Of a DNA stretch of 64,000 bases, positions 25,201 through 34,176 are shown piece by piece. The notes under the pieces are model-generated. The model had not been told where the DNA came from and did no database searches. It saw nothing but the letters and a program-made list of their open reading frames with translations. A program made the translations under genes and the position numbers. The stretch is from Streptomyces cavernicola (GTDB lineage Bacteria > Actinomycetota > Actinomycetes > Streptomycetales > Streptomycetaceae): positions 1-64,000 of the forward strand of contig NZ_JASCIQ010000033.1 in assembly GCF_029968035.1 (NCBI RefSeq). Direction: 5' to 3'. Every line of letters starts with the position of its first letter. Positions within the stretch are counted from its first letter, which is position 1.

Positions 25201-27170
25201 CCTGGGAGTCGGTGAAGCGGCACTTCCGGGAGCTCGGCCACGACACGCAGAACGAGGACTTCACGGTCGTCGGCGTCGGCGACATGTCCGGTGACGTGTT
25301 CGGTAACGGCATGCTGCTCTCCGAGCACATCCGCCTGGTCGCCGCCTTCGACCACCGGCACATCTTCATCGACCCGAAGCCGGACGCGGAGACGTCGTAC
25401 GCCGAGCGGCGCCGCCTCTTCGAGCTGCCGCGCTCGTCCTGGGCGGACTACAACAAGGAGCTGCTCTCCGCGGGCGGCGGCATCTTCCCGCGCAGCGCCA
25501 AGTCCATCCAGCTGAACGCGCACATCCGGGAGGCCCTCGGCATCGAGTCGGGCGTCTCCAAGATGACCCCGGCCGAGCTGATGAAGACGATCCTGCAGGC
25601 GCCCGTCGACCTGCTGTGGAACGGCGGCATCGGCACGTACGTGAAGTCGAGCGTCGAGTCCAACGCGGACGTCGGTGACAAGGCCAACGACGCCATCCGG
25701 GTCGACGGCGCGGACCTGCGGGTCAAGGTCTTCGGCGAGGGCGGCAACCTCGGCGCGACGCAGCTGGGCCGGATCGAGTTCGCGCGTGCGGGCGGCCGGG
25801 TCAACACCGACGCGATCGACAACAGCGCCGGCGTGGACACCTCCGACCACGAGGTGAACATCAAGATCCTGCTCAACGCCGTGGTCGCGGACGGCGACAT
25901 GACGGTGAAGCAGCGCAACAAGCTGCTCGCCGAGATGACCGACGAGGTCGGCCGTCTGGTCCTGCGCAACAACTACGCGCAGAACACCGCCCTGGCCAAC
26001 GCCCTCGCGCAGTCGTCGAGCATGCTCCACGCCCAGCAGCGCTTCCTGCGCACGCTGGTGCGCGAGGGACACCTCGACCGCGCCCTGGAGTTCCTGCCCA
26101 CCGAGCGCCAGATCCGGGAGCGGCTGAACGCCGGGCTCGGCCTGACGCAGCCGGAGACGGCGGTGCTGCTCGCGTACACGAAGATCACGGTCGCGGAGGA
26201 GCTGCTCGGCACGGACCTGCCGGACGACAAGTACCTGCAGGGCCTGCTGCACGCGTACTTCCCGACGGCGCTGCGCGAGCGGTTCCTCGACCAGATCGAC
26301 GCGCACGCGCTGCGCCGCGAGATCGTCACGACGGTCCTCGTGAACGACACGGTGAACTCCGGCGGTACGAGCTTCCTGCACCGCATGCGCGAGGAGACCG
26401 GCGCCTCGCTCGAAGAGGTGGTGCGCGCCCACACCGCGGCCCGCGCGATCTTCGGGCTCGGCGAGGTCTGGGACGCCGTCGAGGCGCTGGACAACGTCGT
26501 GGCGGCGGATGTGCAGACCCGGATCAGGCTGCACTCGCGGCGCCTGGTCGAGCGCGGCACGCGCTGGCTGCTCAACAACCGGCCGCAGCCGATCGACCTG
26601 GCGGAGACCATCGGCTTCTTCCGCGACGGCGTGACGGAGGTCTGGTCGGAGCTGCCGAGGCTCGCGCGCGGCGCGGACCTCGAGTGGTACCAGCAGATCT
26701 TCGAGGAGCTGACCGGCGCCGGCGTGCCGGAGGAGCTGGCGCAGCGGGTGGCCGGGTTCTCCTCGGCCTTCCCGATCCTGGACGTGGTGCTGATCGCGGA
26801 CCGGATGGACAAGGCGCCGCTGGACGTCGCCGAGGTCTACTACGACCTCGCGGACCGGCTCTCGATCACCCAGCTCATGGACCGCATCAGCGCGCTGCCG
26901 CGCAGCGACCGCTGGCAGTCGATGGCGCGTGCGGCGATCCGCGAGGACTTGTACGCGGCGCACGCGGCCCTCACCGCGGACGTGCTCGCGGTGGGCAACG
27001 GCACCTCGACGCCCGAGCAGCGCTACAAGGCGTGGGAGGGGCAGAACGCCGCGATCCTCGGCCGCGCCAAGTCGACGCTCGACGAGATCCAGGGCTCGGA
27101 CGCCTTCGACCTCGCGAACCTGTCGGTGGCGATGCGGACGATGAGGACGCTGCTGCGTACGCACGGCTGA
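22236..27170 (+). CDS. gdhB: NAD-dependent glutamate dehydrogenase, large (180-kDa) class
   Basis: 1644 residues, the size of the 180-kDa class first described in Streptomyces clavuligerus and Pseudomonas (GdhB). It oxidises glutamate to 2-oxoglutarate and ammonia with NAD+, feeding the TCA cycle. A long N-terminal region with ACT-like segments ([19 protein letters not shown]) precedes the catalytic core, where [20 protein letters not shown] and the Lys-containing [13 protein letters not shown] lie near 850-885 and the NAD loop [15 protein letters not shown] near 1010-1025. The ATG at 22236 has AGAGGA upstream. An antisense frame of similar length is a codon-bias shadow. Confidence 0.97.
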   Translation: [1644 protein letters not shown]

Positions 27171-27245
27171 TTCCGTCGAGTCAGCTGAGCCCGCTGAGTC
27201 AGCGGAGCCAGCCGAGTCGGCTGATCCCGACCCGGTAGTCCCGCC

Positions 27246-27282
27246 AAGACGCCCCGGCCTGAACTTCAGGCCGGGGCGTCTT
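27246..27282. terminator. Perfect 18-bp inverted repeat after gdhB
   Basis: AAGACGCCCCGGCCTGAA is followed by one C and then its exact reverse complement. The symmetric AAGAC/GTCTT ends make it usable in both directions. It is 75 bp after the dehydrogenase stop. The intervening 70 bp carry three imperfect GAGTC(A/G)GC repeats; the ~200 bp after it up to the glycosyltransferase show nothing I can name. Confidence 0.85.
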
Positions 27283-27482
27283 GCTGTCTGCTCCGACCGT
27301 CCCGACGACCGCCCCGACCACCACCTCGCGACCGATTCGACCCCAAATTCTCAAGAATTCACCGGTATGGCACATTTGACTCCTGTCGCCGGAACGGCCG
27401 AACGCACCCGGGCTCGCGTACCGGGCATGTCGGACAATCGAGAGGATGTTGAACGAGCGGTGCAGGTTGCCTGGAGGGACGC

Positions 27483-30401
27483 ATGGGTGTGATAGCTGAG
27501 CCCGAGACCGAAGGCCCGGACGCCGAAGCGGACGTCGAAGCCGAAGCCGACGTCTCTGTCGTGGTGATCGTCTACAACGACGAGGCCCGGCTGCCCGCCG
27601 CGGTGCGGTCGGTGCTCGATCAGACCCTGCGCGGCGTCGAGATCGTGATCGTCGACGACTGCAGCACCGACGGCTCGTACGACGTGGCGCGACGGTTGGC
27701 CGCCGAGAACCCGGAGCGGGTGCGCGTCTTCCAGCTGCCGGAGAACAGCGGCGGCTGCGGTGAGCCGCGCAATGTGGGCATCGGCCACACCCGCGGCCGG
27801 TACGTGATGTTCCTCGACAGTGACGACGTCCTGGAGCGCAACGCCTGCCGCAACCTCCTGGAGGCCGCCGAGCGCGACGGCTCCGACATCGTCTCCGGCC
27901 TCTGCGTACGCCTCCACGTGGACAGCCGGAACAAGAAGCGCGACGAGTGGTACCCCTGGCTCTACGCGCGCACCCAGGTCCTGGAGTCGATCACCGAGCT
28001 GCCCGACCTGCTGGCGTGGGACACGCTCTCCACGAACAAGATGTACCGCCGCGGCTTCCTCATGGACAGGCAACTCCGGTTCCTGCGCGGGATGTTCTAC
28101 GAGGACCTGATGTTCATCGCCGAGGCGTATCTCGCCGCCGAGCGCATCACCCTCATACCCAACCAGGTCTACTTCTGGCACGTGTACGAGAAGGCCGCCG
28201 CCAAGTCGATATCCAACCGGCGGAACGAGATGACCAACTTCGTGCACCGGATGGAGATCCACCGCCGCATCGACGCGCTCCTCGCCGAGCGGGAGCAGGC
28301 TGAGCTCAAGCTCGCCAAGGACGTCAAGTTCCTCAAGCACGACCTCGTGCTCCACCTGCGCGACCTGCCGTTCCGCGACGACTCCTACCGTCAGGAGTTC
28401 GCCGGCATCGCCCGCGGCTACCTCGACTCGCTCGCCCCGGAGGCGTACGACGAGGTGCAGCCCAGCCAGGCCGTCTGCGCCTATCTGCTGCGCGAGAACG
28501 ACTGGAAGAACCTGCTCCCGGCCGTCGACACGCTGCTCAACCGCGACAAGATATCCGCCCGGCTCGTGGAGCGCGACGGGCGTGTCTACTGGTGCGCGGA
28601 GCACCTCGACGACCCCTTCGGCCGGCACGTCCTGGACGTCACCGACCTCGGTTACCACACCAGGACCATCGACAAGATGTTCCTGCGCAACGCCCTGAGC
28701 GGCTACGCGGAGCGCAGCGGCACGGTCCGGCTCAGTGGACGGATCGTCAACCCGCTCGGCGTGATCCCCGAGGGCGCGCGGCTCACCGGCGAGCTGGAGT
28801 TCCGGGCCCGCCGCCGCAGCCTGCAGAGCTTCCGCTTCCCGGTGGCCGTGCTGCGCCACGAGGGCACGGCCGTCGCCTGGGAGGCCGAGGCCGACCTCGC
28901 CGCGAAGCTCCGCCCGCTGGGCATCGTCGACGAGGTGTGGGACGTACGGCTGAGGCTCACGGTGGACGGAGTGCGCACCACGACCCGGCTGACCGCGGGC
29001 GAAGTCGACCTGGCGGAGGGCCTGTTGCCGGTGCGGCCGCGCCTGACGCGGATGGTCGCCGACCACGTCGAACCGGAGGTCTCGCTGCGCGGGCACCTCG
29101 CCTTCCGGCTTGTCACCCGTGACCGCGTCGAGGACAAGGAACGGGTGCGCGAACTCGTCGTACGCGGGGTGCACGGGCGTCCCGGAAAGCTCGCCAAGAA
29201 GGGCATCCGCAGGGCCCGGCAGATCCGCAAGAAGCTCACCTCGGGCGAGACCAAGATCCGCATGTATCACGAGGTGTTCAGCCGGCTGCCGGTGAAGAAG
29301 GGCCTGGTCGTCTTCGAGAGCCAGCTCGGCAAGCAGTACAGCGACAGCCCGAAGGCGATCTACGAGGAGATGCGCCGTCAGGGCCTCGACTTCGAGCCGG
29401 TCTGGTCGTACGCCGGGTCCCCGGAGGGCTTCCCCGCGGACGCGACCCTCGTACGCCGCTGGTCGTTGCCGTATCTCAAGGCGCTCGCGCAGGCGGAGTT
29501 CTGGATCGACAACCAGAGCTATCCGCTGAAGCTCACCAAGCGGACGGAGACCGCCTACCTTCAGACCTGGCACGGTTCGGCGCTCAAGCGGATGGGCTTC
29601 GACGAGCCGGCCTGGAAGCTCAGGTCCAAGGCCCGGCAGCAGGAGCAGCAGCGGTACCTCAACCGCTTCGACCGGTTCCTGATCCGCTCCGAGCACGATG
29701 TGCGCACCCTCGCCAGGGCGTTCCGGCTGCAGGAGAAGACGCTGCTTCGCGTCGGCTATCCGCGTAACGACGCACTGGTGCACGCGAGGGAGCGCGAGGC
29801 CGCCGAGGGGCGCCGCACCCGCGGTCCGCTCGCCGCCGAGCTCGGCATCCCCGAGGACAGGCAGGTGCTGCTCTACGCGCCTACGTTCCGCGAGCAGGGC
29901 GCGCGGAGCCGGCGGTTCGAGCTGCCCTTCGACGTGGAGCGGTTCGCGGCCGAACTCGGCGACCGCTACGTCCTGTTGGTGCGCTCGCACTACCTCAACC
30001 ACGTGGTGCTCCCGCCGTCCGTGCGCGGGACGGTCGTCGACGTCTCGGACCGGCACGACGTCAACCCGCTGATGGAGCTGTCCGACGCCCTGATCACGGA
30101 CTACTCCTCGCTGATGTTCGACTACGCGCTCCTGGACCGCCCGATGCTGTTCTTCGCGTACGACTACGAGGAGTACGCGCACGAGGGCCGCGGCACCTAC
30201 TTCGACCTGCTCGAACGCGCGCCGGGCCCGGTCGTGCGCACCGAGGACGAGCTGTACGGGGCGCTCGACTCGCTGGTGGAGGACGGTGCCAAGTACCAGC
30301 CGGAGCGCGGGCGGTTCGTGGCCGAGTTCGGCGAGTACGACAAGGGGACCGCCGCCCGCAGCATCGTCGAGCAGTTCTTCTCCCACTGGAGCCGTTCATG
30401 A
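27483..30401 (+). CDS. GT2 glycosyltransferase fused to TagF-like CDP-glycerol glycerophosphotransferase
   Basis: 972 residues in three parts. Residues ~25-330 are a GT2 (GT-A) domain with VVIVYNDEARL, DDCSTDGS and the metal-binding FLDSDD. Residues ~400-560 form an undefined, probably beta-rich domain (VWDVRLRL...DGVRTTT). Residues ~600-970 match TagB/TagF polymerases: ESQLGKQYSDSPKAIYEE, TWHGSALKRMG, YAPTFRE and ITDYSSLMFDYAL. Such fusions build teichoic-acid-like or diglycosylphosphate wall polymers by adding alditol-phosphate and sugar units on the inner membrane face. GGAGGG precedes the ATG. It overlaps the next glycosyltransferase by four bases (ATGA), and the TagGH exporter is encoded just downstream. 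Confidence 0.92.
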   Translation: MGVIAEPETEGPDAEADVEAEADVSVVVIVYNDEARLPAAVRSVLDQTLRGVEIVIVDDCSTDGSYDVARRLAAENPERVRVFQLPENSGGCGEPRNVGIGHTRGRYVMFLDSDDVLERNACRNLLEAAERDGSDIVSGLCVRLHVDSRNKKRDEWYPWLYARTQVLESITELPDLLAWDTLSTNKMYRRGFLMDRQLRFLRGMFYEDLMFIAEAYLAAERITLIPNQVYFWHVYEKAAAKSISNRRNEMTNFVHRMEIHRRIDALLAEREQAELKLAKDVKFLKHDLVLHLRDLPFRDDSYRQEFAGIARGYLDSLAPEAYDEVQPSQAVCAYLLRENDWKNLLPAVDTLLNRDKISARLVERDGRVYWCAEHLDDPFGRHVLDVTDLGYHTRTIDKMFLRNALSGYAERSGTVRLSGRIVNPLGVIPEGARLTGELEFRARRRSLQSFRFPVAVLRHEGTAVAWEAEADLAAKLRPLGIVDEVWDVRLRLTVDGVRTTTRLTAGEVDLAEGLLPVRPRLTRMVADHVEPEVSLRGHLAFRLVTRDRVEDKERVRELVVRGVHGRPGKLAKKGIRRARQIRKKLTSGETKIRMYHEVFSRLPVKKGLVVFESQLGKQYSDSPKAIYEEMRRQGLDFEPVWSYAGSPEGFPADATLVRRWSLPYLKALAQAEFWIDNQSYPLKLTKRTETAYLQTWHGSALKRMGFDEPAWKLRSKARQQEQQRYLNRFDRFLIRSEHDVRTLARAFRLQEKTLLRVGYPRNDALVHAREREAAEGRRTRGPLAAELGIPEDRQVLLYAPTFREQGARSRRFELPFDVERFAAELGDRYVLLVRSHYLNHVVLPPSVRGTVVDVSDRHDVNPLMELSDALITDYSSLMFDYALLDRPMLFFAYDYEEYAHEGRGTYFDLLERAPGPVVRTEDELYGALDSLVEDGAKYQPERGRFVAEFGEYDKGTAARSIVEQFFSHWSRS

Positions 30402-31561
30402 GCGCCCGGACCTTCCCCGAGCGGGACGTCTTCTTCGTCAGCAACAGCGTCAACGAGCTGGGCGGCGTGACCAGTTGGTCGCACCAGATGGCCCGCCTGT
30501 TCACCGAGCGCGGCCACCGCGTGCACGTCGTCGGCATCACCGAGCCGGCCGAGCCGCAGGACATCGGCACGGACCTGCCGTACCCGACGACGACGCTCTA
30601 CGACGAGCATCCGCCGCGCGTCCGCCCGGCCCGCGGCATCAAGGGCCGGCTGAACATCGCCGAGCGGCGGCTGCGGGCCGCGCGTGACGCGGGCATGCGC
30701 GAGCAGGCGGCGAAGCTGACCGCGCTGTTCCGGCGGGCGCGGCCCGGCGCGGTCGTGATCGCCACGCAGGTGTGGGCGATGGAGTGGGTGCGGCTCGCCG
30801 ACACCACGGGCCTGACGGTGATCGGCATGAGCCACGAGTCGTACGCGTACACGCGGTCCAGCTCGCGCTACTGGCGGGTGCGCAAGTTCTACCGGAACGT
30901 GGACCGGATGCTCGCGCTCACCCGCGAGGACGCCGACCTGTGGATCCGCAAGGGCGGCATGGACAACGCCTCGTTCATGCCGAACCCGCTGCCGTTCATG
31001 CCTGGGACGCCGTCGCCGCGTACCGAGAAGGTCGTCACGAGCATCGGCCGGCTGCACGACCAGAAGGGCATCGACATGCTCCTGGACACCTGGGCGGAGG
31101 TCGCGCCGCTGCACCCGGACTGGACCCTGCGGATCTACGGCTCGGGCGAGGACGAGGAGCAGCTCAAGCAGCAGTGCACAGAGCTGGGCCTGGACGGTTC
31201 GGTGGAGTGGATGGGGCGGACCGGCGACGTGCCGGGGGCGCTGCGCGGCGGCTCGGTCTTCGTGCAGTCCTCGCGCGGCGAGGGGTTCCCGCTGGCGCTG
31301 ATGGAGGCGATGGCGGCGGGCGTGCCGTGCGCCGCGTTCGACTGCGCGCCCGGCGTGCACGAGATCGTCCAGGACGGCGAGGACGGGCTGCTCGCGGGGC
31401 TCGGCAACACCGGTGAACTGGCCCGCAAACTGGACCTGTTGATGTCCGACAAGGAGCTGCGGGACAAGATGGGCGACCTGGCGCGGCAGAACATCCAGCG
31501 GTACACGACGGAGGAGATCGTGCGCCGCTGGGAGGAGCTGTTCGCGTTCCTGGAGCGCTGA
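30398..31561 (+). CDS. GT4-family glycosyltransferase
   Basis: 387 residues with the GT-B fold. The N-terminal half has the donor-side GGVTSWSHQMARLFTERGH loop. The C-terminal half shows SIGRLHDQKGID, RIYGSGEDEE and the EX7E-like region FVQSSRGEGFPLALMEAMA..P. It is retaining, soluble or membrane-associated, and transfers a nucleotide-sugar residue to a growing glycan. It is translationally coupled to the GT2-TagF gene, so it probably decorates or extends the same polymer. It converges on the ABC exporter genes with a hairpin between them. Confidence 0.92.
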   Translation: MSARTFPERDVFFVSNSVNELGGVTSWSHQMARLFTERGHRVHVVGITEPAEPQDIGTDLPYPTTTLYDEHPPRVRPARGIKGRLNIAERRLRAARDAGMREQAAKLTALFRRARPGAVVIATQVWAMEWVRLADTTGLTVIGMSHESYAYTRSSSRYWRVRKFYRNVDRMLALTREDADLWIRKGGMDNASFMPNPLPFMPGTPSPRTEKVVTSIGRLHDQKGIDMLLDTWAEVAPLHPDWTLRIYGSGEDEEQLKQQCTELGLDGSVEWMGRTGDVPGALRGGSVFVQSSRGEGFPLALMEAMAAGVPCAAFDCAPGVHEIVQDGEDGLLAGLGNTGELARKLDLLMSDKELRDKMGDLARQNIQRYTTEEIVRRWEELFAFLER

Positions 31562-31580
31562 GCCCGCTGACTGTGGCGCT

Positions 31581-31607
31581 GGGCGCCGGGGTTACTTCCC
31601 GGCGCCC
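31581..31607. terminator. Convergent terminator overlapping the ATPase stop codon
   Basis: A perfect 10-bp stem GGGCGCCGGG/CCCGGCGCCC with a 7-base loop lies between the GT4 gene and the ABC ATPase gene. The ATPase stop codon (31592-31594) is in the loop, so the hairpin forms within that gene's end. Confidence 0.7.
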
Positions 31608-32440
31608 GTGAACTTCTCGTACTCCTGGAGGACTTCGGCCGTCGGGCCGTCCATGCGGAGTTCGCCGCGCTCCAGCCACAGGACGCGGTCGCAGGTGTCG
31701 CGGATCGACTTGTTGTTGTGGCTGACGAGGAACACCGTGCCGGCGGTGGCGCGCAGTTCGCGGATGCGCGCCTCGGAGCGCTTCTGGAACTTGCGGTCGC
31801 CGGTGGCGAGGGCCTCGTCGATGAGGAGTACGTCGTGGTCCTTGGCGGCGGCGATGGAGAAGCGGAGCCGGGCGGCCATGCCGGAGGAGTACGTGCGCAT
31901 CGGCAGGGTGATGAAGTCGCCCTTCTCGTTGATGCCGGAGAACTCCACGATGTCGTCGTACCGTTCGCGGACCTGCTCGCGGGACATGCCCATGGCGAGG
32001 CCGCCGAGGACGACGTTCCGCTCGCCGGTCAGGTCGTTCATCATGGCGGCGTTGACGCCGAGCAGCGAGGGCTGGCCGTTGGTGTAGATCCGGCCGTTCT
32101 CGGTGGGGAGCAGTCCGGCGACGGCGCGCAGGAGCGTGGACTTGCCGGAGCCGTTGGTGCCGATGAGGCCGATGGCCTCGCCCTTGTACGCGGTGAACGA
32201 GACGTTCCGGACAGCGTGCACCTCGCGCATCCCGCGCGCGGCGTGCTTCTTGCGCCGGATGATGCGGTTGAGCGCGGCGGTGGCGCTGCCGCGGCCGGCT
32301 CCGGTGCCGGTGACGCGGTAGACGATGTCGACGCCGTCCGCGACGACGGTGGGCGTGCGGGTCTCCCCGTCGGTCTCGTCGACCTCGTGGATCTCGTCGA
32401 GCTCAGGGGCGGTTGGGGTCTCGATGAGGGTGTCAGCCAC
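31592..32440 (-). CDS. ABC transporter ATP-binding protein, TagH/polysaccharide export type
   Basis: 282 residues. Walker A GTNGSGKST, signature YSSGMAARL, Walker B DVLLIDEAL and the switch His in LVSHNNKSI are all present. Proteins of this type energise export of teichoic acids and O-antigen-like glycans across the membrane. A ~40-residue acidic N-terminal extension precedes the fold. It overlaps the permease gene by eight bases, completing a two-component exporter. The neighbouring GT2-TagF fusion is the likely source of the exported polymer. Confidence 0.94.
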   Translation of the reverse strand: MADTLIETPTAPELDEIHEVDETDGETRTPTVVADGVDIVYRVTGTGAGRGSATAALNRIIRRKKHAARGMREVHAVRNVSFTAYKGEAIGLIGTNGSGKSTLLRAVAGLLPTENGRIYTNGQPSLLGVNAAMMNDLTGERNVVLGGLAMGMSREQVRERYDDIVEFSGINEKGDFITLPMRTYSSGMAARLRFSIAAAKDHDVLLIDEALATGDRKFQKRSEARIRELRATAGTVFLVSHNNKSIRDTCDRVLWLERGELRMDGPTAEVLQEYEKFTGAGK

Positions 32441-33359
32441 GGCCGTACGTCTCCTCTGCCTTCCAGAAGTAGATGAACCCGCCGACGCAGAGCGCCACGG
32501 CCCAGCCGAGCGCCAGGGCCCACATCGCGCCCACGCCGTACGGGAGTTGACCCGCGTCGAAGCTGTCGATCAGGGCGTAGCGCACCAGGTCGATGTAGAC
32601 GGCCGCCGGGTTGCATTCGAGTAGGACCTTCGCGAACTGCGGCACGCCGTGCTCGGGAAGCACCTGCTTGATGCTGAACATCACGCCGGAGGCGTACATC
32701 CAGGTGCGCATCACGAACGGCATCAGCTGCGCGAGGTCGGGGGTCTTGCTGCCGAGCCGCGCCATGACGAGCGCGAGCCCGGTGTTGAACGCGAACTGCA
32801 GGGCGAGGGCCGGGACGACGAGGAACCAGGACCAGGTGGGCGGCACCCCGAAGCAGAAGAGGATCACGGCGAGCGCCGCCATCGAGAACAGCAGCTGCTG
32901 CAGCTGCTGCAGGCAGAGCGCGATCGGCAGCGAGGCGCGCGGGAAGTGCAGCGCGCGGACAAGGCCGAGGTTGCCGGAGACGGCACGCGTCCCGGCCATC
33001 ACCGAGCTCTGCGTGAACGTGAACACGAAGACGCCGGTGACCAGGAACGGCACGAAGTCGTCGATGCCGCGGCTGGTGCCGAGCAGCAGGCCGAAGATCA
33101 AGTAGTAGACGGCGGCGTTCAGGAGCGGCGTCATCACCTGCCACAGCTGGCCGAGCTTCGCCTGGCTGTACTGCGCGGTGAGCTTGGCGGTGGCGAAGGC
33201 GGTGATGAAGTGCCGCCGGGCCCACAACTGCCGTACGTACTGCGGCAGGGAGGGGCGCGCGTTGCTCACCGAGAGCCCGTGCAGCGCGGCGAGCGCGGCG
33301 GCGTCGAGGGGGGCCTGCGCGGGCGCGGGTGTACGGGGGGTGTCCAGTGTCTGACTCAC
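32433..33359 (-). CDS. ABC transporter permease, TagG/polysaccharide export type
   Basis: 308 residues with six predicted helices (ABC2_membrane family), for example LNAAVYYLIFGLLLG and SMAALAVILFCFGV. The conserved amphipathic segment KLGQLWQVMTPLLNA is at the start of the membrane part. I place the start at the GTG 33359 because AGGAG lies nine bases upstream; an in-frame ATG at 33416 has no ribosome site and would run into the operator region. With the ATPase it forms a glycan exporter. It is transcribed away from the TetR gene. Confidence 0.92.
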   Translation of the reverse strand: MSQTLDTPRTPAPAQAPLDAAALAALHGLSVSNARPSLPQYVRQLWARRHFITAFATAKLTAQYSQAKLGQLWQVMTPLLNAAVYYLIFGLLLGTSRGIDDFVPFLVTGVFVFTFTQSSVMAGTRAVSGNLGLVRALHFPRASLPIALCLQQLQQLLFSMAALAVILFCFGVPPTWSWFLVVPALALQFAFNTGLALVMARLGSKTPDLAQLMPFVMRTWMYASGVMFSIKQVLPEHGVPQFAKVLLECNPAAVYIDLVRYALIDSFDAGQLPYGVGAMWALALGWAVALCVGGFIYFWKAEETYGRG

Positions 33360-33440
33360 TGCCGACCGGCTCCTTACGTGGGGACCAACGTCGGGACGGG
33401 CCCGTATCGTCGTCACGCCGAGAGTAGAGCCGTTCTACGT

Positions 33441-33475
33441 CGGGACGCAACCGTCTCGTCGTCCCGTCCTATGCT
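33441..33475. promoter_or_regulatory. Operator-like inverted repeat between the exporter and tetR genes
   Basis: CGGGACG (33441-33447) and CGTCCCG (33460-33466) form a 7-bp inverted repeat with a 12-base gap. TATGCT at 33470-33475 is a good -10 that would start transcription at the tetR ATG itself (leaderless). The repeat sits over the -35 region, the expected place for TetR autorepression, and could also govern the divergent exporter. Confidence 0.55.
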
Positions 33476-33481
33476 GGACTC

Positions 33482-34093
33482 ATGACTGAAAGCCCCGGCG
33501 GAACCCGCCGCAGAGCCCCCGCGGGCGCCGCCGTACTCCGTGAGGATGTGACCGAGGCCATCCGCGGCGCGGTCTTCGAGGAGCTCGCCGCCGTCGGGTA
33601 CGCGCGGATGTCGATCGAGGGCATCGCGCGCCGCGCGGGCGTCGGCAAGACGGCGGTCTACCGCCGCTGGAAGTCCAAGCTGCACCTGGTCCTCGACCTG
33701 GTCTCGGCGGTGGCGGTGCAGGGCCTCCCGGCGCCGGACACGGGCACCCTCGAAGGCGACCTGCGGCTGCTGTACGAGGTCACGTCGCGCGCCCTGAAGC
33801 ACCCGGTGGCCGGGCAGATCATCCCGGACCTGCAGGCCGAGGCGGCCCGGAACCCGGAGATCGCGCAGGCCCTGCAGAAGGCGCTGCGCGAGGGGCAGCA
33901 CGGTGTGGCCAGCGGCATCGTGCAGGCCGCGGTCGCCCGCGGCGAACTGCGCTCCCGCATCGACGAGGACCTCGCCCTCGACCTGGTCTCGGGCCCGCTC
34001 TACTGGCGCTCGGTCGTGGTGCGGACGGACCTGCCGAAGGGGTACTTGGGGAAGCTGGCTTCGGCTACTGCCGCGGCGTTGCGGGAGCTTTGA
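33482..34093 (+). CDS. TetR-family transcriptional regulator
   Basis: 203 residues. The helix-turn-helix at about 40-66 reads MSIEGIARRAGVGKTAVYRRW, with the tight YRRW recognition end typical of the family. The ligand-binding half resembles the TetR_C_16-like group with DLVSGPLYWRSVV near the end. It is divergently transcribed from the glycan exporter and probably controls it and itself. The start ATG lies six bases after a -10 element, consistent with a leaderless mRNA. Ligand unknown. Confidence 0.92.
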   Translation: MTESPGGTRRRAPAGAAVLREDVTEAIRGAVFEELAAVGYARMSIEGIARRAGVGKTAVYRRWKSKLHLVLDLVSAVAVQGLPAPDTGTLEGDLRLLYEVTSRALKHPVAGQIIPDLQAEAARNPEIAQALQKALREGQHGVASGIVQAAVARGELRSRIDEDLALDLVSGPLYWRSVVVRTDLPKGYLGKLASATAAALREL

Positions 34094-34129
34094 CGCGGCG
34101 GCGGTTCTGGATGGTTTTTCGTACGTGAA

Positions 34130-34160
34130 GGGGGCGCCGGGTCTGTGACCTGGCGCCCCC
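34130..34160. terminator. Terminator between convergent tetR and galE
   Basis: A 14-bp stem (one G-U) GGGGGCGCCGGGTC/GACCTGGCGCCCCC with a TGT loop lies 36 bp after the tetR stop. Confidence 0.8.
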
Positions 34161-34176
34161 TTCCGGTGTTCGTGCC

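Noticed and set aside
22203-27164. 1653-codon open frame antisense to gdhB
   Set aside because: High-GC third positions leave the opposite strand free of stops. No family motif or ribosome site; the sense strand has clear glutamate dehydrogenase motifs.
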